Of a stretch of DNA of 13,383 bases, positions 1 to 6,268 are shown piece by piece. The notes beneath the pieces are model-generated. The model was given only the letters and a program-made list of their open reading frames with translations. It ran no database searches and was not told the origin of the DNA. Position 1 is the first letter of the stretch; every line of letters starts with the position of its first letter. The stretch comes from Thalassolituus sp. (GTDB taxonomy: Bacteria; Pseudomonadota; Gammaproteobacteria; Pseudomonadales; Oceanobacteraceae). Where the stretch lies: the NCBI GenBank assembly GCA_029212275.1, contig JARGOI010000029.1, positions 1 to 13,383 on the forward strand, written 5' to 3'. The translations under genes were made by a program, and so were the position numbers.

Positions 1-1538
1 TTATCTCTCACCCCGATGCGGGTAAAACCACGATCACCGAGAAGCTTTTACTTTTCGGTAACGCTATTCAGCTTGCTGGTACCGTAAAAGGACGTAAGAC
101 GGGCCGCATGGCCACATCCGATTGGATGCAGATGGAGCAAGAGCGTGGCATTTCGATTACCACGTCGGTGATGCAGTTTCCTTATCGTGATCGTATGGTC
201 AACTTGCTAGATACCCCAGGACACGAAGACTTTTCGGAAGACACCTACCGTACGCTGACCGCTGTTGATTCTGTATTAATGGTGATTGACGGTGCCAAGG
301 GTGTTGAAGATCGAACCATCAAGCTGATGGAGGTATGTCGTTTACGTGATACGCCAATTTTTACCTTTATTAATAAAATGGACCGCGAAGTCCGCGATCA
401 CATCGAAGTGATGGATGAAATTGAAACCATCCTTAAGATCAAATGTTCTCCAGTGACTTGGCCTATTGGCATGGGGAAGGCATTTAAAGGGGTGTATAAC
501 CTGCTGACGGATACCATTCATGTATTTCAGCCCGGCAAGGGCAGTGTGGTACCGGATGATATTCAGGTTAAGGGACTGACATCCCCAGAAGCAATTAAGC
601 TGCTCGGGCAAGATTTGATTGATGAAATTCGTGATGAGATTGAGTTGGTGCAAGGTGCCAGTCACGAGTTTAATCTGCAAGAGTATTTGGACGGGCAATT
701 AACGCCCGTCTTTTTCGGCACGGCCTTGGCGAATTTTGGTGTGCGTGAAATGTTAAATTACTTTGTCGAGTGGGCGCCTGCGCCGTTACCGCGTGAAACA
801 GACAAAGGATTGATTGCGCCCAAAGATACTGTGTTCAGTGGTTTTATTTTTAAAATTCAGGCCAACATGGACCCCAAGCACCGTGACCGTATTGCCTTTA
901 TGCGTATCTGCTCTGGTACCTATAGTAAAGGCATGAAGATGAAGCATGTGCGCATTAATAAGGATATTAAAATTGCCGATGCCGTGACCTTTTTAGCGGG
1001 AGATCGATCGGCCGTAGAAGAGGCATTGTCTGGGGATATTATTGGTTTGCATAACCATGGCACCATCCAGATTGGTGATACTTTTACTGCGGGCGAGGAC
1101 ATGCAATTTACTGGCATTCCTCACTTTGCACCCGAGTTATTTAAGCGTGTGCGTTTAAAAGACCCACTAAAAATGAAGCAGCTGCAGAAAGGTTTGCAGC
1201 AGTTATCCGAAGAAGGTGCGACCCAGTTATTTATGCCACTCAATAATAACGATCTTATTTTGGGTGCGGTCGGTGTGCTTCAGTTTGATGTGGTGCAACA
1301 GCGTTTGCGCGATGAGTATAAAGTAGAATGTATCTACGAGCCGATCAGTGTCAGTACCGCACGCTGGGTATACTGCAAAGATGAGAAAATGCTCGAAGAC
1401 TTTAAACGCAAAGGTTCAGACAACTTAGCAATCGATGGCGGCGGGTATCTTACCTATATTGCACCCACGCGCGTTAACTTATCGTTAACTCAAGAGCGTT
1501 GGCCTGATATTGAATTTCTAGCGACGCGTGAGCATTAA
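1..1538 (+). CDS. prfC: Peptide chain release factor 3 (RF3), 5'-truncated by the window edge
   Basis: RF3 is the cytoplasmic translational GTPase that removes RF1/RF2 from the ribosome after peptide release. The reading frame is open from base 3 (ISHPDAGKTT, the G1 P-loop), so the gene begins before the window; the first in-frame ATG, at 108, lies inside the GTPase domain and is not the start. About 511 residues are present, and the E. coli protein has 529, so roughly 18 N-terminal residues are missing. Visible GTPase motifs are GISITTSVMQF (switch I/G2), DTPGHEDF (G3) and NKMD (G4). The RF3-typical stretches NMDPKHRDR, LHNHGTIQIGDTF and QLSEEGA follow, and the end matches E. coli (TREH). 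The gene converges on the ankyrin gene. It is a housekeeping gene and probably unrelated in function to the redox cluster. Confidence 0.97.
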   Translation, partial: ISHPDAGKTTITEKLLLFGNAIQLAGTVKGRKTGRMATSDWMQMEQERGISITTSVMQFPYRDRMVNLLDTPGHEDFSEDTYRTLTAVDSVLMVIDGAKGVEDRTIKLMEVCRLRDTPIFTFINKMDREVRDHIEVMDEIETILKIKCSPVTWPIGMGKAFKGVYNLLTDTIHVFQPGKGSVVPDDIQVKGLTSPEAIKLLGQDLIDEIRDEIELVQGASHEFNLQEYLDGQLTPVFFGTALANFGVREMLNYFVEWAPAPLPRETDKGLIAPKDTVFSGFIFKIQANMDPKHRDRIAFMRICSGTYSKGMKMKHVRINKDIKIADAVTFLAGDRSAVEEALSGDIIGLHNHGTIQIGDTFTAGEDMQFTGIPHFAPELFKRVRLKDPLKMKQLQKGLQQLSEEGATQLFMPLNNNDLILGAVGVLQFDVVQQRLRDEYKVECIYEPISVSTARWVYCKDEKMLEDFKRKGSDNLAIDGGGYLTYIAPTRVNLSLTQERWPDIEFLATREH

Positions 1539-1560
1539 TTAGCGATCAGTGATTGACTGT

Positions 1561-1589
1561 ATTCCTGCCCCAATTTATTGGGCAGGAAT
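1561..1589. terminator. Hairpin between convergent prfC and ankyrin gene
   Basis: A 10-bp perfect stem (ATTCCTGCCC, 1561-1570, with GGGCAGGAAT, 1580-1589) closes a 9-nt loop, 22 bases after the prfC stop. Its right arm touches the last base of the leftward ankyrin gene's TAA. The position suggests a terminator shared by both convergent transcripts. Neither side has a good T-run, so termination may be weak or may mainly protect the 3' ends. Confidence 0.6.
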
Positions 1590-3571
1590 TATCCTGTAAT
1601 GATTTTCCAGATTTTATCTTTACTAATACCATGTTTTTTAAGCAGTTCTGCCGTCTCTTGATGCCCCGATTTTTCTGCAAGGTCGAGTGCATTTTGCTTT
1701 TGACTATTTCTTAATAACGAATCTGATCCCGCTGAAATAAGCGCCTCCACAATATTGCTATGACCTTTGCTGGCGGCAAGCATAAGTGCCGTATTGCCTT
1801 TATTGTTACGTGCATCTATTGGAAAGTCTTTGGTTATTAAAAAATTAACAGCTGATAAGTTTCCAGAATCTGCGGCCAAGGTTAATAGTGAATTACCATC
1901 ACGTTTAGATAAAAATAGCTCTTTATTAGGCGTTGCATGTACCAGCAGCTCTAAACACGACTGACATTGATTGAGCACGCTTCGCTCGAGACTTCTTTGC
2001 CCGTGTTGATCGGCCGTGTTGGTGGTCGCTCCAGCACGTAACAACGTTTGAATGATAGTACTGGAACCTTCGTCCGCTGCGTACCAAAGCGCATCGCGAT
2101 GATGCACATCTTGCATATTAGTTTTAGAGTTATGCTTAAGTAGCGATTCTATAATGCTAGGTTGATTTAATATGGTGGCGCGTTGTAGAGGGGTGACGTT
2201 CTCTTTATCGGCTAAGTTTGGATTTGCACCGGCATTTAATAACTTATCGACCAGCTCAAGTTGTTTCTGCTCAACGGCCAGACGCAAGGCGCTTTTGCCT
2301 TCCATGTCTTGAATATTAACGTCAGCTTTATTGGCTATTAACAATAACATAGTGTCTTTATGTGGCTGACTTGCAAGCGACCAAGCAATTGCGGTGCGCC
2401 CTAGTGAGTCTTGATGATTGATCTTGGCGCCAGCATGCAGTAACTGTTTTACTATGTCGGTGTTGCCGCGCCACGCGGCACGGGTAAGGGCAGTATGTCC
2501 CTCGTTATCAGTCTCATCTATTTGGGCGCCTTCCTTTAAGAATCCAGCCAAGCGATCCGGTTGGCCTAACCATGCCGCAATCATAAGGTCTGGCCAATCT
2601 TTAAAGAGCTGGGCTTCATTATCTGAAATAGAGAGGGGGACTGCAGCTTGTGCGTTTGGAATTTCTTTTGCGCCCGCTTGTTTCAAAAGAGCAATGATAT
2701 TCTTGCTATTTTTCCGTTCGGCTAATGTTAATGGAGTCATGTCCTGCTTATCAATGATATTTACTGCTGCTTTGTGCTGTAGCAGTAATTTAACCAAGGC
2801 TTCATTATCTTGGCTGATGGCATTGAAAATGACCGTGTTACCTTGTTTATCCACAGCGTTAACATCGGCACCGGCATCTAATAATTGTGCTGTCGTTTTC
2901 ACATCTGACTTGGCAACGGACAAGGAAAGCGGAGTCTCTCCACGAATATCTTTGTGATTAACGTTTGCACCTGAAGAAACTAAAATAACGGCAACCTCGG
3001 TACTTCCATTATCTATTGCTTCCAGTAAGGGGGTTCTACCAAATTGGTCCGCTGTATTAATGTTTACCCCAGCATTTATCAGAGTCATTACACGGTTTTT
3101 CTCGTTACGACGTGCCGCTTTTCTAAGTAATTCTTCTCGTGATGCCTGCGAGATTTGTTGATCGTTTAGAGTATCCTCAAAGGTATCTTCAGAATCTATA
3201 TCCAATTCACAGTCTGTCGTTTTTTCACACAAGGTATTTCTAAAGCTGATCGCTTTTTCTAACCCTTGTTGCGCTGCTTTATCTGACCAGATAAAGGCTT
3301 TTTTTAAGTCTTTATCAACGCCAAGGCCATTACGATAAAGTTTTGCCAGTTGATATTGAGCTTTTTTGTTACCGGATTCAGCCAGAGTTGACAGTATGCT
3401 TGCCATCGCTGGGTAGTCGCGAATACGTGCGGCGTTCATGGCGTCATCCATTGTGGCTGCATTATCAGAAGTTGCTGCATAAACAGAAAGATTGATGAGT
3501 AAAAAGAATACTAATGATAAGTCTTTTAATATGTTACGTGATTTTTGTGTTATCAAATTCATGATATACAT
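1589..3571 (-). CDS. Exported Sel1-like / ankyrin-repeat protein
   Basis: The 660-residue protein has an N-terminal signal peptide (residues 1-32, hydrophobic core about 18-30, likely cut VYA/AT), so it should act in the periplasm or beyond. Residues 68-104 form one Sel1-like repeat (AQYQLAKLYRNGLGV). Two ankyrin blocks follow: about five repeats at 145-303 and about ten at 326-650, recognisable by G-TPL/G-TAL, LLxAGAxxN and similar motifs, separated by a linker at 304-325. No catalytic motif is visible, so it is most likely a protein-binding scaffold or inhibitor-type partner. Its ATG shares one base with the upstream oxidoreductase stop (TGATG), which points to translational coupling in a two-gene operon. 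A second ATG three codons in (3560-3562) gives the same signal peptide; no clear Shine-Dalgarno sequence precedes either. The partner and exact function are unknown. Confidence 0.88.
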   Translation of the reverse strand: MYIMNLITQKSRNILKDLSLVFFLLINLSVYAATSDNAATMDDAMNAARIRDYPAMASILSTLAESGNKKAQYQLAKLYRNGLGVDKDLKKAFIWSDKAAQQGLEKAISFRNTLCEKTTDCELDIDSEDTFEDTLNDQQISQASREELLRKAARRNEKNRVMTLINAGVNINTADQFGRTPLLEAIDNGSTEVAVILVSSGANVNHKDIRGETPLSLSVAKSDVKTTAQLLDAGADVNAVDKQGNTVIFNAISQDNEALVKLLLQHKAAVNIIDKQDMTPLTLAERKNSKNIIALLKQAGAKEIPNAQAAVPLSISDNEAQLFKDWPDLMIAAWLGQPDRLAGFLKEGAQIDETDNEGHTALTRAAWRGNTDIVKQLLHAGAKINHQDSLGRTAIAWSLASQPHKDTMLLLIANKADVNIQDMEGKSALRLAVEQKQLELVDKLLNAGANPNLADKENVTPLQRATILNQPSIIESLLKHNSKTNMQDVHHRDALWYAADEGSSTIIQTLLRAGATTNTADQHGQRSLERSVLNQCQSCLELLVHATPNKELFLSKRDGNSLLTLAADSGNLSAVNFLITKDFPIDARNNKGNTALMLAASKGHSNIVEALISAGSDSLLRNSQKQNALDLAEKSGHQETAELLKKHGISKDKIWKIITG

Positions 3572-4917
3572 CAGGCGGTACCGTACTTGGTTTCTATTTC
3601 TATACCAATACGCTGTAAAAATCCGGTGGGCAAAATACCACCGGCGGAAATAATAATGGCATCATTGGGTTGAATCATCTGTTTACCATCGCAATCAATG
3701 ACGACGGTTGATTCAGTGATTTTAAGGACGTTAGAGTTAAGGAGTAATTGAAAATTCGGTAACTCTTTTATCTTCTCTAACTTCTTTCGGTTAGCTGGTT
3801 TGATGCGTGAGAAAGCTTTGCCACGGTAGGATAAAATCACTTCTGTTCCGGGACGTTCAGCAATCGACATTGCTGCTTCGACCGCACTATCACCACCTCC
3901 AACAACGATCACTTTTTGATTGATGTATTGTTCCGGATCTTTTAATAAATATACAACCTTACTTAACTCTTCCCCAGGTACTTCAAGTTTTCTAGGGGTA
4001 CCACGACGCCCAATGGCTAGTAATACATTGCGGGCTTTAAAGGTATTTGTGGATGTTTTTACTTCAAAAAAATCATTGTGATTAATGATGTCTTCGACGA
4101 ATTGATTGGTTTTGATGGCTAAGTCTTGTTCCTTAATGACTTTCTCCCAAAATTCTATCAAGGCTTCTTTTTTAACTTGGGTAAATTTTACCTTACCAAC
4201 AATCGGAAGATTGACGGGCGATGTCATCACCACTTTGTTTCTTGGGAAGTGCGCGATGGTTCCCCCCATGCTTTCTTGTTCTAGGGTTAAATAAGACAGT
4301 TGATGACTCTTTGCTGCTAACGATGCCGAAATACCAGCTGGGCCTGCGCCAATAATAATGACGTCGTGAACAACATCGTTGCTATTCATGTCGTTACTAT
4401 TCTTATCATTACTTTTTTGGGATTTTTTCCGTTTGGCGATATCGTTGATCGCTTCTTGGCCTTGGAGTGATGCGTTTCGTACCAATCCCATTCCTCCCAG
4501 CTCTCCTGCGATGTATATGCCAGCGACGTTGGTTTCGAAATTGGGTGACACTTGCGGTATGTCAACGCCACGTGTCTGTGTGCCAAACACCAGTGTGATG
4601 GCATCGTGAGCACAAGCGGCAGCACACGCACCATGACCAATACAACTCGTTGGATTCACTAGGTGTGCTTTATTATCAATGATGGCAATGACTTCTTTTT
4701 CTGGGCAGGCCGACACACATGCACCACTCCCTACACAACGAGATAAATCAATAACAGGGTGCAACGACGCTGGTTCGGTCATCCCCGCCTCAGTATTCTC
4801 GGCGATGGTTGTTATTGCGAGACGATCTTGTTTACGTCTTTTATATTTTATCCATATTATTATTGTGATTGCTGGAGCAGCATAAACTAGCCACAAATAG
4901 ACGTCGCTGTCAGACAC
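3571..4917 (-). CDS. Membrane-anchored ferredoxin-FAD/NAD(P) oxidoreductase with permuted flavin fold
   Basis: The 448-residue protein has an N-terminal membrane helix (8-23) followed by KYKRRK, so the rest should be cytoplasmic. Residues 55-105 form a double ferredoxin-like region with Cys61, 67, 71 and Cys92, 98, 102. The usual second cysteine of each set is Ser64 and His95. Residues 133-155 (GIYIAGELGG) look like the C-terminal FAD motif of thioredoxin-reductase-like enzymes, yet they precede the N-terminal FAD motif GAGPAG (190-195, with Glu213). The NAD(P) motif VVGGGDSAVEAA lies at 338-349 with Arg365/Arg371 beyond, suggesting NADPH. The protein ends at GIEIETKYGTA, just where the missing motif would normally follow. 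There is no CxxC redox pair, so it is not a thioredoxin reductase. The start is GTG, set by AAGGAG. It probably passes electrons between NAD(P)H and the membrane cytochrome; the reaction is inferred. Confidence 0.85.
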   Translation of the reverse strand: MSDSDVYLWLVYAAPAITIIIWIKYKRRKQDRLAITTIAENTEAGMTEPASLHPVIDLSRCVGSGACVSACPEKEVIAIIDNKAHLVNPTSCIGHGACAAACAHDAITLVFGTQTRGVDIPQVSPNFETNVAGIYIAGELGGMGLVRNASLQGQEAINDIAKRKKSQKSNDKNSNDMNSNDVVHDVIIIGAGPAGISASLAAKSHQLSYLTLEQESMGGTIAHFPRNKVVMTSPVNLPIVGKVKFTQVKKEALIEFWEKVIKEQDLAIKTNQFVEDIINHNDFFEVKTSTNTFKARNVLLAIGRRGTPRKLEVPGEELSKVVYLLKDPEQYINQKVIVVGGGDSAVEAAMSIAERPGTEVILSYRGKAFSRIKPANRKKLEKIKELPNFQLLLNSNVLKITESTVVIDCDGKQMIQPNDAIIISAGGILPTGFLQRIGIEIETKYGTA

Positions 4918-4922
4918 GAATA

Positions 4923-4928
4923 CTCCTT
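4923..4928 (-). promoter_or_regulatory. Ribosome binding site of the GTG-started oxidoreductase
   Basis: AAGGAG on the minus strand lies 5 nt before the GTG at 4917. The strong site and good spacing justify the non-ATG start, and no in-frame ATG lies nearby upstream. Confidence 0.7.
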
Positions 4929-4955
4929 ATATCTCATCATTACGGGGTGGATAGA

Positions 4956-4984
4956 ATTATAGTTATGGGTAGCATCATGCCACA
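4956..4984 (-). promoter_or_regulatory. Candidate promoter for the leftward oxidoreductase-ankyrin operon
   Basis: A perfect -10 hexamer TATAAT reads leftward at 4961-4956. It would start transcription about 30 bases before the GTG codon. The hexamer 17 nt further upstream (TGTGGC, 4984-4979) is a poor -35, so an activator may be needed. The call rests only on sequence similarity. Confidence 0.4.
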
Positions 4985-5183
4985 CCTACCTTAACGTTTT
5001 CTTAAGAGATTTATTCCATAGTAATTTTTTTATTTAAGATAACGACAAAAATAATCTTGTACAATTTTTATCTTAACAGCACGTTTTTGAGTTGATCTAT
5101 CACGTATTTTTTGTAATAGAATCCGGCGAATATAAAAATATTAATTTAAATGGAATAAAAGCATTACTTGTTACGTTAGTTAA

Positions 5184-5291
5184 ATGATGACTGATGAAAA
5201 TTGGCCTGATGGAAATGAAAAGGCTATCGGGTTTTTCATAGCCGTATTTTTACTTTTTTTAATGGATTTACTCTTAATCAATCAGCTTTAG
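5184..5291 (+). CDS. Possible 35-residue single-helix membrane protein
   Basis: An ATG-ATG-started frame encodes 35 residues: an acidic head (TDENWPDGNEK) and then a continuous hydrophobic helix from about residue 14 (AIGFFIAVFLLFL) to the end, stopping 32 bases before the cytochrome b start. It lies on the same strand as the cytochrome operon. The shape recalls small accessory subunits of membrane oxidases such as CydX, but there is no sequence match to claim. Against it: no Shine-Dalgarno sequence precedes the ATG, and the T-rich helix codons coincide with a terminator-like hairpin and T-run, so the frame could be chance. Confidence 0.3.
   Translation: MMTDENWPDGNEKAIGFFIAVFLLFLMDLLLINQL
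5222..5260 (+). terminator. Terminator-like hairpin ahead of the cytochrome operon
   Basis: GGCTAT (5222-5227) can pair with ATAGCC (5238-5243) around a 10-nt loop, followed by GTATTTTTACTTTTTTT. On the plus strand this has the shape of a weak Rho-independent terminator. With no firm gene upstream it could end a small RNA or act as an attenuator for the operon starting at 5324. Alternatively it is just the T-rich helix codons of the overlapping small reading frame. Confidence 0.3.
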
Positions 5292-5323
5292 TTTTGTCCT
5301 AATAGAATAAGAATTTATAAGAA

Positions 5324-6268
5324 ATGTTTGTTTTCGGCAGACACTTATTATGGATTACGACTCGGTACGTACTATATATGTCGACAGATACAAAGAAAAT
5401 TTCCTTGCCTGAGCTGGTAGGTGAGTCATTTAGTCGGCGTTTCGGCACGACCCTCTTTAGCTTGGTCGTTTTGTGGGCAATTTTTCGTGGCTGGTCATTG
5501 CGTGATGAACATTATTTAACCGCGGCATCGGGTGTTGGTTATTGGCTAGGAATCGTTGGTGGCAGCATGATGTTGTTACTGCTGTTGTATCCAGTTCGCA
5601 AGCACGTGTTTGCATTTCGTAATTTCGGCAAGGTGCGTTATTGGTTCTTCACGCACATGACGTTTGGAATTTTAGGTCCGTTACTTATCTTGTTTCATTC
5701 AAATTTTAGTTTGGGTTCGCTCAATAGCAATGTCGCACTTGTGTGCATGATTTTAGTCGCATGCAGCGGTCTTGTTGGCCGCTATTTTTATACCAAGATT
5801 CATTATGGTTTGTATGGTCGCAAAGCTAGTCTGGATGAATTGCGTGACCTTTTATTGGTTAATCGTGGCGGTTTAGCGTGGGCCATTAATCTAGATCAGG
5901 ACATTGCCGAGCATTTTAAAGATGTTGAAACGTTAGCAAAATCTCGCCCAGACAGTTTAGGAGCCAGTTTTAGTAACTGGTCGCAATATTTATTGCTAGC
6001 TGCTAGGTCGAAAAGGACTGTCAAAAAAAGATTGATGCACATGCTCGTCGAGGTAATGGATAAACGTGAATGGAGTCCAGCTCAATATAAATCAAATCTT
6101 AAAAAGTCTTACACTCATGTAGACACTTTTTTTGTCGCTTCTCGACGAGTGTTAGAGTTTAACTTTTTCGAGAGATTGTTCGCTTTGTGGCATGTTATTC
6201 ATTTGCCATTTTTCATCATGTTAGTGTTATCAGGAATTGTACATGTCGTCGCCGTTCACATGTATTAG
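5324..6268 (+). CDS. Five-helix membrane protein, probable di-heme cytochrome b (ferric-reductase/NOX-like bundle)
   Basis: The 314-residue protein has hydrophobic helices at about 40-56, 70-90, 106-126, 136-157 and 286-312, with a long hydrophilic, Arg/Lys-rich loop at 160-285. The third helix carries His111 and His125 and the last carries His293 and His307. Both pairs are H-x13-H, the spacing by which ferric reductases and NADPH oxidases hold two stacked b hemes across the membrane. No FAD or NAD domain is present; the divergent oxidoreductase could supply one. It is the first gene of the rightward operon, and its end overlaps the next start by 26 bases. The likely role is moving electrons between quinol or the cytoplasmic flavoprotein and the periplasmic cytochromes. 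The ATG at 5324 has only a weak AAGAA site; Met19 (5378) is an alternative start. The heme assignment is inference from histidine spacing. Confidence 0.75.
   Translation: MFVFGRHLLWITTRYVLYMSTDTKKISLPELVGESFSRRFGTTLFSLVVLWAIFRGWSLRDEHYLTAASGVGYWLGIVGGSMMLLLLLYPVRKHVFAFRNFGKVRYWFFTHMTFGILGPLLILFHSNFSLGSLNSNVALVCMILVACSGLVGRYFYTKIHYGLYGRKASLDELRDLLLVNRGGLAWAINLDQDIAEHFKDVETLAKSRPDSLGASFSNWSQYLLLAARSKRTVKKRLMHMLVEVMDKREWSPAQYKSNLKKSYTHVDTFFVASRRVLEFNFFERLFALWHVIHLPFFIMLVLSGIVHVVAVHMY
6232..6235 (+). promoter_or_regulatory. Ribosome binding site deciding the 21-heme cytochrome start
   Basis: AGGA lies inside the cytochrome b gene, 7 nt before ATG 6243. A TTG at 6237 would sit one base from it, too close. 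ATG 6243 also gives a normal 25-residue signal peptide, so it is preferred. Confidence 0.6.

Larger units (their letters stand above)
4918..5323. other. AT-rich divergent control region
   Basis: This 406-bp stretch separates the leftward oxidoreductase operon from the rightward cytochrome operon. It is strongly AT-rich around 5015-5160. It should hold the promoters of both operons: TATAAT leftward at 4956-4961 and, rightward, weak candidates such as TTGATC (5092-5097) with TAGAAT (5117-5122), whose 19-nt spacing is too long for a firm call. I saw no convincing FNR (TTGAT-N4-ATCAA) or Fur palindrome. The right third carries a possible microprotein gene and a terminator-like hairpin, listed separately. 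Confidence 0.6.

Noticed and set aside
2418..2957. Plus-strand frame opposite the ankyrin gene
   Set aside because: It is antisense to clear ankyrin repeats, with biased composition and no recognisable domain.
3571..4917. Thioredoxin reductase identity for the oxidoreductase
   Set aside because: No CxxC disulfide pair; it has a membrane anchor, a ferredoxin region and a rearranged FAD motif.
6237..6242. TTG start for the 21-heme cytochrome
   Set aside because: The AGGA site would be one base from it; ATG 6243 has 7-nt spacing and a normal signal peptide.
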